Origin: Candidatus Pseudolachnospira avium
GTDB lineage: Bacteria > Bacillota > Clostridia > Lachnospirales > Lachnospiraceae
Length of the DNA stretch: 33,794 nucleotides
Reading direction: 5' to 3'
Assembly: GCA_904420025.1 (NCBI GenBank)
Contig: CAJFTW010000111.1
Coordinates: 1-33,794 of the forward strand
Below, one piece after another: positions 17,556 to 24,758 of the stretch. Both the position numbers and the translations under genes were made by a program. The notes below the pieces were generated by a model. The model made no database searches, was not told the DNA's origin, and saw only the letters and a list, made by a program, of their open reading frames with translations. Every line of letters starts with the position of its first letter. Positions within the stretch are counted from its first letter, which is position 1.

Positions 17556-17584
17556 TTGCTTTTTTCACAGGGGATTGCTATACT
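17556..17584 (+). promoter_or_regulatory. Alarmone synthetase promoter
   Basis: TTGCTT (17556-17561), 17-base spacer, TATACT (17579-17584). Start near 17591, giving a leader of about 20 bases with an AGGAGG site. The -35 box is a mirror image of the gltX one: AAAAAGCAA (17533-17541) faces TTGCTTTTT (17556-17564) across 14 bases. Confidence 0.8.
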
Positions 17585-17611
17585 AGAAAAAAATTTGAAC
17601 CAGGAGGCACC

Positions 17612-18349
17612 ATGTCTGATTTGCTGAAGAAAACGCCGCCGGAGCCAGTCTCCGTTATCGATGACGTTGACATTACCGAGCTGATTGAAAACGCGCCGCT
17701 TTTTCTGGACCAGGCCATCCAATACCAGGAGCTGATGATGATGTACGACTGTGCCATCAAGGAGATCCGCACCAAGCTGGAAGTCCTCAACTCCGAATTC
17801 TCCGTCCGCTACCAGCGCAATCCCATTGAATTTATCAGCAGCCGGATCAAAAAGCCGGTGAGCATTGCCCGCAAGCTCCGGAAAAGAGGGCTGCCCGTCA
17901 GCGTTCCCTCCATGGAGGATAACCTGACGGATATTGCCGGCGTCCGGGTGATTTGTTCCTTTATTGATGACATCTATGCCATTGCAGACATGCTGACGCA
18001 GCAGGATGACCTGCGGATCCTGGAGCGGAAGGATTATATCCGTACGCCCAAGGCCAACGGCTACCGCAGCCTGCACCTGATTGTGGAGGTGCCGGTATTT
18101 TTCTCCGATCATAAGCGTGCCATGAAGGTGGAGATACAGATCCGCACCATTGCCATGGATTTCTGGGCAAGCCTGGAGCACCAGCTGAAATACAAAAAAT
18201 CTGTGCCGGATGAACAGGAGATCATCCGGGAGCTGAAGGACTGCGCGGACACCATTGCCGCCACCGACCAACGGATGATGGCCATCCGCAACCGGATCCA
18301 CAGCGCGCCGGACACGCCGGAGGAGGCAGGCGGCGGGGACGAACTCTGA
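17612..18349 (+). CDS. Small alarmone synthetase (RelQ/RelP-like GTP pyrophosphokinase)
   Basis: A 245-residue single-domain RelA/SpoT synthetase that would move pyrophosphate from ATP to GDP or GTP to make (p)ppGpp. Family motifs: NPIEFISSRIKKPVSI with RKLRKRG, LTDIAGVRVIC, ANGYRSLHLIV, and VEIQIRTIAMDFWASLEHQL, which carries the conserved Glu and His of the active site. There is no HD hydrolase, TGS or ACT domain, so it is synthesis only. The start at 17612 has CAGGAGG five bases upstream. It closely resembles B. subtilis YjbM (RelQ) in layout, with about 30 extra residues at the N-terminus; RelP cannot be ruled out. It is followed after 25 bases by an ArsR-family gene, probably in one transcript. 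Confidence 0.92.
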   Translation: MSDLLKKTPPEPVSVIDDVDITELIENAPLFLDQAIQYQELMMMYDCAIKEIRTKLEVLNSEFSVRYQRNPIEFISSRIKKPVSIARKLRKRGLPVSVPSMEDNLTDIAGVRVICSFIDDIYAIADMLTQQDDLRILERKDYIRTPKANGYRSLHLIVEVPVFFSDHKRAMKVEIQIRTIAMDFWASLEHQLKYKKSVPDEQEIIRELKDCADTIAATDQRMMAIRNRIHSAPDTPEEAGGGDEL

Positions 18350-18374
18350 AAAAACCACAAAGGAAGGAACCGCC

Positions 18375-18659
18375 ATGCCAACAGACGAGGAACTGTACCG
18401 CCTTTCCGGGCTGTTTAAGCTCTTTGGAGACCAGACACGGATCAAAATTCTCTACACCCTCCTGGAAGGGGAGCGCTGCGTGCAGGATATTGCCGACCAC
18501 ATCGGCATGTCCCAGAGCTCCGTCTCCCATCAGCTGCGGATTCTGAAGCAGAGCCAGCTGGTCAAATTCCGCCGGGAAGGGCGGACCGTCTACTATTCCC
18601 TGGCAGACGCCCATGTGTGTACCATTATAAACCAGGGGCTGGAGCACATTCAGGAGTAG
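18375..18659 (+). CDS. ArsR/SmtB-family metal-sensing repressor
   Basis: A 94-residue winged-helix repressor; the recognition region is near 36-60 (VQDIADHIGMSQSSVSHQL). The last helix carries D78-x-H80, ten residues, then H91-x-x-E94. This is exactly the alpha-5 metal site of Zn/Co sensors such as SmtB (DxH-x10-HxxE). Cys35 sits at the place of the alpha-3 cysteine in SmtB/CadC. It is therefore expected to release DNA when zinc or a similar metal binds. The usual neighbour, a metal efflux pump, is not beside it; the P-type ATPase at the right edge is 13 kb away. The ribosome binding site is GGAAGGAA before the ATG at 18375. Confidence 0.9.
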   Translation: MPTDEELYRLSGLFKLFGDQTRIKILYTLLEGERCVQDIADHIGMSQSSVSHQLRILKQSQLVKFRREGRTVYYSLADAHVCTIINQGLEHIQE

Positions 18660-18692
18660 CGCCTGCCCTACCCTTTTCCCTCTCCCCTCTTC

Positions 18693-19187
18693 ATGCCCAT
18701 GATTATCGGAGAAATCCGCCGCTATCTCCGGGACAACAACAGCATCCGCGTATCCCGCTCCCTGCGGGACATTGCCTACAAGGCCATCTCCGCCAAGGAA
18801 CAGATGACCAAGCAGAACCTCCGGGAGCCGTCCCTCAGCGAGATCTCCCAGGAGATCGGCGTGAGCACAGAAGAGATCACCCGGGCGCTGGACGCCATCC
18901 AAAGCCCTGTCAGCCTCTACGAGCCAGTGTACACGGAGGGCGGGGACGCCCTCTACGTGATGGACCAGATCAGCGACAAAAAGAACCGGGAGGACAACTG
19001 GGTGGAGAACCTCTCCCTCAGCGAGGCCATGCGCCGCCTGCCGGATCGGGAAAAGAACATTGTGCACCTGCGCTTCTTTGAAGGGAAAACCCAGATGGAG
19101 GTGGCGGAGGAGATCCACATCTCCCAGGCCCAAGTGAGCCGGCTGGAGAAGAACGCCCTGAACACCATGAAGAATTATCTGGCCTGA
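18693..19187 (+). pseudogene. sigG: 5'-truncated sporulation sigma factor SigG
   Basis: The 164-residue open frame is closely like the C-terminal two thirds of SigG, the late forespore sigma factor. It begins at PMIIGEIRRYLRDNN (region 2.4), continues with RVSRSLRDIAYKA (region 3), DAIQSPVSLYEPVY and GGDALYVMDQIS, and ends with the region 4.2 helix-turn-helix TQMEVAEEIHISQAQVSRLEK. SigG is normally about 250-260 residues. The missing 90-100 residues hold regions 1.2-2.3, which bind core RNA polymerase and melt the -10 box. The upstream 33 bases are a pyrimidine tract with no ribosome binding site, directly after the arsR stop. No intact 5' part is seen in another frame. It is probably a relic, or the C-terminal half of a split gene. 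Confidence 0.7.
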
Positions 19188-19224
19188 GAAAAGCCGCCTG
19201 GCAGCGGAGCGCTCCAGCCAGAGA

Positions 19225-19267
19225 AAAACCGCTCGGCAGCGCGGAAAACGCTTTGCCGGGCGGTTTT
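19225..19267 (+). terminator. Terminator after the sigG fragment
   Basis: A 14-bp stem (19225-19238 with 19254-19267, one G-U pair) plus three inner pairs. The A-run and T-run form the base of the stem, so it can work in both directions and probably also guards the convergent aroD gene. Confidence 0.75.
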
Positions 19268-19321
19268 CTGTAAGGATATGTATCTGTAAGGATTTAGGAT
19301 GCGTGGGCTGCCGGCACTGCC

Positions 19322-20089
19322 TTAGGCCAGCAGCTTCCAGAGCTCGTTGACAATGGCAACCGGGATCTGCCCCGGCGCGCTGGCGGCCTTGCCCACCACA
19401 AAGCTCATATCTGAGCCGTACAGGTCGCCGATGACACGGGAAATTTTGCCCACATCCCCCATGGACATGGTGATCATGGGCAGGTCCACCGCCTCCGTGC
19501 GGGCCCGGTAGGTGGCCTTCATCAGCGTCAGCACATCCAGGAAATCCTTGGGCATAACGGCCAGCTTGGGAATGTCTGCCCCCAGCTCCTTCTCCTCAAT
19601 GAGCTTGTTGTAGATGAACTCCTCGGAAGGGGTCTCGGTGAAATTGTGGAAGGACAGGATCAGCTTGGAGCCGGCTGCCTCCACCGCCGCCTTCACCTGG
19701 TCAATGAAGGACTTCTCATTGCAAGCCTCCACATCAATGATGTCCGCATAGCCCGTCTCCAGCGCTGCCCGGATGGTGGCCAGACGCACATCCTGGGGGT
19801 ACTCCTTGAAGCCGCCCTCGCATTTATGGCGGAAGGTGAAGATCACCGGGATGTTGTTCAGGCTGGGCCCGATCTCCTGGAGGACCTCCTTGACCGCCTG
19901 GGGATCCCCCGCCTGGTCGTAGTGGTCCACCCGCCACTCAATGACATCCGGATTCAGGCCGGCCACCATCTTGGCCTCCTCCACCAGCGCCTCCCGGGTT
20001 GCGGGAATCATGGGGATGCAGGACAGATTCTTGTCCCCGCCGAACACCTTTCCTCTTACGTTTACTTTCACTTTGCTTTCCAGTCTCAT
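19322..20089 (-). CDS. aroD: Type I 3-dehydroquinate dehydratase
   Basis: A 255-residue enzyme of the shikimate pathway that dehydrates 3-dehydroquinate to 3-dehydroshikimate through a Schiff base. The landmarks are EWRVDHY (51-57, substrate-binding Glu and Arg), FTFRHK (85-89), the catalytic His148 in SFHNF, the Schiff-base Lys175 in PKLAVMP, and SMGDVGKISR for carboxylate binding. Length is normal. The ATG at 20089 has AAAGGAG about ten bases upstream. A divergent LysR regulator follows, which suggests local control. No other shikimate gene is in the window. Confidence 0.95.
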   Translation of the reverse strand: MRLESKVKVNVRGKVFGGDKNLSCIPMIPATREALVEEAKMVAGLNPDVIEWRVDHYDQAGDPQAVKEVLQEIGPSLNNIPVIFTFRHKCEGGFKEYPQDVRLATIRAALETGYADIIDVEACNEKSFIDQVKAAVEAAGSKLILSFHNFTETPSEEFIYNKLIEEKELGADIPKLAVMPKDFLDVLTLMKATYRARTEAVDLPMITMSMGDVGKISRVIGDLYGSDMSFVVGKAASAPGQIPVAIVNELWKLLA

Positions 20090-20139
20090 TTTTCATGATC
20101 TCCTTTGAACAGATTGGATAGATATATGAAAATTTCATC

Positions 20140-20198
20140 ACTCTATTTGTATCACATCCCCAGGTAAAAATCCAATGTTTTTCATAAATTATTACCTG
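20140..20198. promoter_or_regulatory. aroD-lysR control region with CAGGTAA/TTACCTG inverted repeat
   Basis: CAGGTAA (20161-20167) and TTACCTG (20192-20198) form an inverted repeat with 24 bases between the arms. The left arm overlaps a weak candidate aroD -35 box on the minus strand (TTTACC 20168-20163, 17 bases, TAGAGT 20145-20140). This would be a sensible site for the divergent LysR protein, but nothing in the sequence proves it. Confidence 0.4.
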
Positions 20199-20268
20199 TT
20201 ATTTTTCTCATATAATGGGGTTTTCCCATAAAACCGGTTGTTTTCCCTCATGATTGCCCCACAAAGCC

Positions 20269-20297
20269 TTGCATTTCCCCCCGGAAAGCTTTATGAT
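20269..20297 (+). promoter_or_regulatory. Possible lysR promoter
   Basis: TTGCAT (20269-20274), 17 bases, TATGAT (20292-20297). It would give a leader of only about 18 bases, which still includes the GGAGG site. A separate TATAAT at 20211-20216 lacks a good -35 box. Confidence 0.4.
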
Positions 20298-20321
20298 AGC
20301 TGCAGAACCGGAGGTGCTTCC

Positions 20322-21230
20322 ATGAATCTGCAGCAGCTTTACTATTTCAAAACCATCGCCGAGCTGGAGCATTACACCCAGGCGGCCCGCAAGCTGAATA
20401 TTTCCCAGTCCAGCCTCAGCCATTCCATTACGGACCTGGAGAAGGAGCTGGGGGTTTCCCTGTTCATCCGCCAGGGGCGCAATGTGCGGCTTACCAGCTG
20501 CGGTGCCTTTTTCCTGGACTATGTCTCCCGTTCCCTGGAGATTCTGGATGAGGGACGCTCCCGGCTGCAGGATTTCATCAGCCCGGAAAGCGGCATGATC
20601 TCCCTCAGCTATCTCAGCTCCCTCAGCGGCTTTGTACCGTTTCTGATCTCCCGCTTTTTTGAGAAAACCGGCAAAGTGCAGAATCATTTCCGTTTTGACC
20701 AGCTGTCCACCCCCACCATTGAGGAGTTTCTGCTGGAGGGGAAAACAGATCTGGCCTTCACCACCCCCTTTGACCATCCGGAGATTGAATCGGTGAAGAT
20801 CGGCAGCCATCAAACCATTCTCATGGTACCCAAGGATCACCCTCTGGCGGGGCAAAAGTCCGTGAACCTGAAAACCCTGGAGGGGGAAACCTTCATCACC
20901 TACCACCCCCAGTGCCAGATCCGCAACTATATTGACCAGGTTTTCCAGAGCGTGGGGCTGCGCCCCCGGATCTCCTTTGAAGGCTTCCATGACTCCATTA
21001 TCCTGGGTGCCGTGGCAGCACACCTGGGTATTGCCCTGATGCCGGAGGCCGCCGCCGATGTCTCCACCTACAACACCGCCGCCCTGGCCGTGGAAAACGA
21101 AATCCCCACCCGGGACATTCACATTGCCTGGGTACGGAACCGGTACATGACCCCGGCGGTCAAAAATTTCCGGGACTTCGTCATTGAGAGTGGGCAGCTG
21201 CTGGATGAGTACAAGACGCTGCGGAGCTGA
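20322..21230 (+). CDS. LysR-family transcriptional regulator
   Basis: A 302-residue regulator of normal family length. The N-terminal helix-turn-helix (about 1-60) has MNLQQLYYF, AARKLNISQSSLSHSI and LEKELGVSLFIR; the rest is a periplasmic-binding-like effector domain with the typical GxxLxxxPxxHPL region (MVPKDHPLAG) and LGIALMPE near the end. The effector is unknown. The frame is open upstream, but the ATG at 20322 fits the family start and has GGAGGTG upstream. It is divergent from aroD, and LysR genes often control the divergent neighbour. Confidence 0.93.
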   Translation: MNLQQLYYFKTIAELEHYTQAARKLNISQSSLSHSITDLEKELGVSLFIRQGRNVRLTSCGAFFLDYVSRSLEILDEGRSRLQDFISPESGMISLSYLSSLSGFVPFLISRFFEKTGKVQNHFRFDQLSTPTIEEFLLEGKTDLAFTTPFDHPEIESVKIGSHQTILMVPKDHPLAGQKSVNLKTLEGETFITYHPQCQIRNYIDQVFQSVGLRPRISFEGFHDSIILGAVAAHLGIALMPEAAADVSTYNTAALAVENEIPTRDIHIAWVRNRYMTPAVKNFRDFVIESGQLLDEYKTLRS

Positions 21231-21233
21231 AAA

Positions 21234-21269
21234 AGCAGGAAGAGGTATCTTCCTGCTTCTCTTTTTCTT
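21234..21269 (+). terminator. lysR terminator
   Basis: A perfect 10-bp stem (21234-21243 with 21248-21257), GGTA loop and T-rich tail (TCTCTTTTTCTT), three bases after the lysR stop codon. Confidence 0.9.
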
Positions 21270-21315
21270 CCCTTTTTCTTCCAAATTTTTTTGGGAAATT
21301 TTCTCTCTTTCGGTA

Positions 21316-21344
21316 TTGATTTCTTTCCTCTTGTGATGTAATAT
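21316..21344 (+). promoter_or_regulatory. Possible promoter of the hemolysin III gene
   Basis: TTGATT (21316-21321), 17 bases, TAATAT (21339-21344). A TATAAT lies closer to the gene (21381-21386) but lacks a good -35 box. Either could be used. Confidence 0.4.
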
Positions 21345-21416
21345 TAGTATATCTTACATATGGTTTTGAATACTATGTTATATAATTTCGAATCTGCGTC
21401 ACAGGAGGTGTCTGTT

Positions 21417-22067
21417 ATGAAAGCCGTTTTGAAGGATCCAGGAAGCGCCATCACCCATTTTGTTGGCATGGTGGCGGCAGCGGCGGCGGCCCTGCCGCTG
21501 TTGGTGAAAGCTTCCCACCATGCAGGGCGGGAGCCGCTGATTTCCCTGAGCATTTTTATCGGCAGCATGATTCTGCTGTATGCTGCCAGCACCACCTATC
21601 ACTCCCTGGATATTTCGGAGAAGGTGAACCGGATTCTCCGGAAGGTGGATCACATGGCCATCTTCCTCCTGATTGCCGGGACGTATACGCCGGTGTGCCT
21701 CTGTGTGCTGCCCCAGCCCCTGGGCTTGCGGCTCTGCCTTCTGGTCTGGGCCATTGCCCTGGCCGGCATTCTGATCAAGGCTTTCTGGATCACCTGTCCC
21801 AAGTGGTTTTCTTCCGTGATCTACATTGGCATGGGATGGGTGTGCGTGCTGGCTTTCCGGGAGCTGGTTGCCGTCCTCTCCCCGGCGGCCTTTGGCTGGC
21901 TTTTAGCCGGCGGCCTCATCTACACGGTGGGCGGCGTCATCTATGCCCTGAAACTGCCGCTCTTCAATGCCCGTCACCCGGGCTTTGGCTCCCATGAGAT
22001 CTTCCACCTGTTTGTCATGGGCGGAAGCCTCTGCCACTATATCATGATGTACCAGTATATCGCCTAA
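21417..22067 (+). CDS. Hemolysin III family (YqfA/PAQR-like) membrane protein
   Basis: A 216-residue protein with about seven membrane segments. Family residues are present: an early His in ITHFVG, the STTYHS motif in helix 2, VDHMAIFLLIAGTYTP, and the C-terminal HEIFHLF...CHY set that in PAQR-type proteins binds a metal. Despite the name, most members are not shown to be hemolysins; a membrane hydrolase or lipid role is suspected. The ATG at 21417 has AGGAGGTG six bases upstream. The frame is open earlier, but without such a site. It probably shares a transcript with the Nudix-like gene 36 bases downstream. Confidence 0.92.
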   Translation: MKAVLKDPGSAITHFVGMVAAAAAALPLLVKASHHAGREPLISLSIFIGSMILLYAASTTYHSLDISEKVNRILRKVDHMAIFLLIAGTYTPVCLCVLPQPLGLRLCLLVWAIALAGILIKAFWITCPKWFSSVIYIGMGWVCVLAFRELVAVLSPAAFGWLLAGGLIYTVGGVIYALKLPLFNARHPGFGSHEIFHLFVMGGSLCHYIMMYQYIA

Positions 22068-22103
22068 AAAAATTCGTCTGATTTCCTTAGGAAGGAGCTT
22101 GCT

Positions 22104-22571
22104 ATGTCCACTGAATTTTGCTGTTCCCATGAACCTGTTGTCCTGCAGTCCGCTGCCCTGGCGGTCCTGGCCCCGGGGCAGGATCTGTCAGAGGCCCGTC
22201 TCCTGTGGAGTGGGAGCACCCCCGGAGAAAACCTCCCGGACACCGCCGGGCGGGTACTGGCCGCCGAGACCGGCGCCGCCCGTTTTTCCTTGATTCCTAT
22301 TGGCGTCTTCCGGACGGAGGATCCGGAGGGGGAAGCCTGGGGCATGCTGTATCTGGCCCGCATCCACAGCTTCCGCTCCAACGCACGGCTCAAAAAGGGA
22401 CCGGCAGAGCCGCTCCCTGGAATCTGGGCGTCTCTGCCGGTCCGGCAACAGTTTCTGGACAAAATCCGGGGAACCGGATTGGCTTCTGCCTGCAGCGGGG
22501 CTGCCGGTCAGAACAAATTCTTTGACTTTTCGGTGCAGGCCCGCACCGCCTCAATCACGGCGCTGCGGTAG
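22104..22571 (+). CDS. Degenerate Nudix-like protein
   Basis: A 155-residue protein with a good ribosome binding site (AAGGAG) before the ATG at 22104. Residues 42-57 resemble a weakened Nudix box: Glu, seven residues, Arg50, then VLAAETG. The usual RE pair is RV and the EE pair is AE, so metal binding is doubtful. Flanking segments (ARLLWSG, FSLIPIGVFR, AWGMLYLARIH) fit a Nudix beta sheet. The last 64 bases overlap the convergent proC gene, which is unusual; the true C-terminus may be shorter if there is an undetected frameshift. I cannot assign a substrate. Confidence 0.5.
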   Translation: MSTEFCCSHEPVVLQSAALAVLAPGQDLSEARLLWSGSTPGENLPDTAGRVLAAETGAARFSLIPIGVFRTEDPEGEAWGMLYLARIHSFRSNARLKKGPAEPLPGIWASLPVRQQFLDKIRGTGLASACSGAAGQNKFFDFSVQARTASITALR

Positions 22572-23305
22572 TTGTGCCGCTCCAGCGTCTGCACCGCCTC
22601 AATGGCAATGCCACCGGGGGAGCAGACCTGATCCTTCAGCACGCCAGGATGGAGCCCGGAATCCCGGACCATCTTGGCGCTGCCCAGCACCGACTGGGTA
22701 GCAAAGCGGTAGGCCAGATCCCGGTGCATGCCGTCCGCCACCGCTGCGTCCGCCATGGCCTCAATAAACATATAGACCAGTGCCGGAGCGCTGCCGCCTA
22801 TGCTGCCCACCACATCCATCACTGCTTCCTTCACCTCGATGGCTTGGCCAAAGGTGGCCAGGATTTTCATCACCTCGTCAAACTCATCCGGTGTGACAAA
22901 GGAATTCTTGCAGGCGCCGGTAACGCCCTCCCCCACCATCACCGGGGTGTTGGGCATGGTGCGGACCAGCTTCACATCCCGCTCAAAGGTTTCCTTCACC
23001 CATTTGAGGGTTTTACCAGCCGCTATGGTCACAATCAGCTGCCGGTCAATCTCATAGCGGATCTCTGTAATCACATCCCGATAATCCTGGGGCTTCACTG
23101 CCAAAAAGATAATGTCTGCCTCCCGGACCACCTGGCGATTATCCTGGGCCACAGAAATCCCCAGCTCCCGGTGGGTTTTCTCCAGTGTATCCCAGTGCAG
23201 CGCCGAGGCGATAATATTTTCCGAATCGCAAACCTTTTTTTTAATCATCTGGCGAATCATGGCCCGGGCAATGTTACCGCAGCCGATAAAACCAATCTTT
23301 TTCAT
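22508..23305 (-). CDS. proC: Pyrroline-5-carboxylate reductase
   Basis: A 265-residue enzyme that reduces pyrroline-5-carboxylate to proline with NAD(P)H. The Rossmann start GFIGCGNIARAM is at the N-terminus, FLAVKPQD and TMPNTP follow, and the C-terminal dimer and active-site region has the GSAPAL stretch and DQVCSPGGIA. Length is normal. The ATG at 23305 gives the family start, with AGGA seven bases upstream; the longer open frame is not needed. It has its own promoter. Confidence 0.95.
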   Translation of the reverse strand: MKKIGFIGCGNIARAMIRQMIKKKVCDSENIIASALHWDTLEKTHRELGISVAQDNRQVVREADIIFLAVKPQDYRDVITEIRYEIDRQLIVTIAAGKTLKWVKETFERDVKLVRTMPNTPVMVGEGVTGACKNSFVTPDEFDEVMKILATFGQAIEVKEAVMDVVGSIGGSAPALVYMFIEAMADAAVADGMHRDLAYRFATQSVLGSAKMVRDSGLHPGVLKDQVCSPGGIAIEAVQTLERHNYRSAVIEAVRACTEKSKNLF

Positions 23306-23371
23306 CCGTGTGTCCTGCTCTTTCCTGAATTTCTGCACTGTTTTATCTGTGTTTCTGCATAGCGCTTTTTT

Positions 23372-23400
23372 ATCCTACCATGAAATGGACGGATTTGCAA
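23372..23400 (-). promoter_or_regulatory. proC promoter
   Basis: TTGCAA (23400-23395), 17 bases, TAGGAT (23377-23372) with an extended TG one base upstream. Start near 23365, leader about 60 bases. Confidence 0.6.
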
Positions 23401-23419
23401 GATCCAGCGGAATTCCCGT

Positions 23420-24004
23420 TCACACCTCCACCGTGATTTCCTCTTCCTCCCCGGCGACATCCCCGGTCTCCCGGGCCACCTCCTCCTGGATCTCCGCCAT
23501 CTTTTCCGGATCCGGCACCGGCAGGCTGTCCAGGGATTCCAGCTGGAACCGCCGCAAAAATTCTTCCGTGGTGGCAAACAGGATGGGCCTTCCCGGCGCG
23601 TTGAGCCGGCCTGCCTCACAGACCAGGCCGTACTCCACCAGCTTGTTCACCGCATGGTCCGAGCTGACGCCCCGGATCTTGGAGATTTCCTGCTTGGTAA
23701 TGGGCTGCTTGTAAGCGATGATCGCCAGGGTCTCCATGGCCACATCCGTCAGCACCGGCTTTTTGGGCCGGGCAGCAATACGGATCAGCGGCTCATAGCA
23801 CTCCGGCTTGGTGCACATCTGGTAACTGTTCTCCAGCCGGATAATCTTCAGTCCATGCTCCTCCCCCTGGTATTTCTCCATCATAGAGGCCACCAGGGAT
23901 TCCACCATCGGCTCCGGCAGCTCCAGGGCCATAGCCAAGGTTTCCCTCTCCACCGGCTCACCCATGGTAAACAAAATCCCTTCAATCATTGCCTCGTAAT
24001 TCAT
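23420..24004 (-). CDS. scpB: ScpB, segregation and condensation protein B
   Basis: A 194-residue winged-helix protein of the SMC-ScpAB complex that compacts and separates chromosomes. It has the family pattern EGILFTMGEPV near the start, then ETLAIIAYKQPITKQEISKIRGV and the second winged helix ending in GRPILFATTEEFL. The C-terminal 40 residues are acidic. Start chosen at the ATG at 24004: it has GGAG six bases upstream and is one base past the scpA stop. Upstream in-frame ATGs at 24016 and 24025 are possible. Confidence 0.95.
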   Translation of the reverse strand: MNYEAMIEGILFTMGEPVERETLAMALELPEPMVESLVASMMEKYQGEEHGLKIIRLENSYQMCTKPECYEPLIRIAARPKKPVLTDVAMETLAIIAYKQPITKQEISKIRGVSSDHAVNKLVEYGLVCEAGRLNAPGRPILFATTEEFLRRFQLESLDSLPVPDPEKMAEIQEEVARETGDVAGEEEEITVEV

Positions 24005-24005
24005 C

Positions 24006-24752
24006 TTACGCTCCATTTCCCTCAATAATAATATCGTCCCGGGTGCTGTCCTCAGTAAGGCGGATTTCCCCGGTCTTGATCATCTCCAGCACCGCCAGGA
24101 AGGTGACTACAATCTCCTCTCGGGAGGCGCCCTGGTGGAGCAGCTGCCGGAAGGAATATCGCCCTCCCCGGGACACCCGCCTGCGCACCGCGGAAATCCG
24201 GTCCCCAATCTGCACCGTCTCCCGCTCAATCTTGCCGAACCGGCTGCGGACCGGGTCAACCTTGTCCGCCTGCCGCCGCATGGCCTCGTCAAAAATTGCC
24301 TTCAGGCGCAGCATAGTCACCCCCTGCAGCAGCTGATCCAAATCCACCGGAGGCCGGTAGCCCGCCACCTCCCGGGGAATGGTCGGCTCCTTAAACTGCA
24401 GCCGCTCGCTGCCAATGCCCTTATCCCGCAGCTCGCCGCTCATGTACTTGAATTTCCGGTACTCCAGCAGCCGCTCCACCAGTTCTGCCCGGGGATCCTC
24501 CTCCTGGCCCTCCTCATCCTTCTCCTTGGGCAGAAGCATCCGGGACTTGATGTCCAGCAGGGTGGCCGCCATCACCAAAAACTCGCTGACCAGGTCCAGA
24601 TCCTCCCGATCCATCTGGTTCACATAGTCCAGGTATTGGGCAGTGATCTCTACAATGGGAATATCGTAGATATTTACCTTATTTTTATCAATCAGGTGCA
24701 AGAGTAGGTCCAATGGCCCCTCAAACACTTTCAGCTTTACTTCCAGTTCCAT
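24006..24752 (-). CDS. scpA: ScpA, kleisin of the SMC complex
   Basis: A 248-residue kleisin that bridges the SMC heads and binds ScpB. The N-terminal domain has FEGPLDLLLHLIDKNKVNIYDIPI and ITAQYLDYV, followed by the helix FLVMAATLLDIKSRMLLP, a variable middle, and a C-terminal winged helix near REEIVVTFLAVLEMIK. It follows the metallophosphoesterase gene by only six bases and runs into scpB. Confidence 0.95.
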   Translation of the reverse strand: MELEVKLKVFEGPLDLLLHLIDKNKVNIYDIPIVEITAQYLDYVNQMDREDLDLVSEFLVMAATLLDIKSRMLLPKEKDEEGQEEDPRAELVERLLEYRKFKYMSGELRDKGIGSERLQFKEPTIPREVAGYRPPVDLDQLLQGVTMLRLKAIFDEAMRRQADKVDPVRSRFGKIERETVQIGDRISAVRRRVSRGGRYSFRQLLHQGASREEIVVTFLAVLEMIKTGEIRLTEDSTRDDIIIEGNGA

Positions 24753-24758
24753 CTTTTC

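Noticed and set aside
16142..17611. Long plus-strand open frame upstream of and in frame with the alarmone synthetase
   Set aside because: It is antisense to gltX and its product is unlike any family. The real start at 17612 has a promoter and ribosome binding site.
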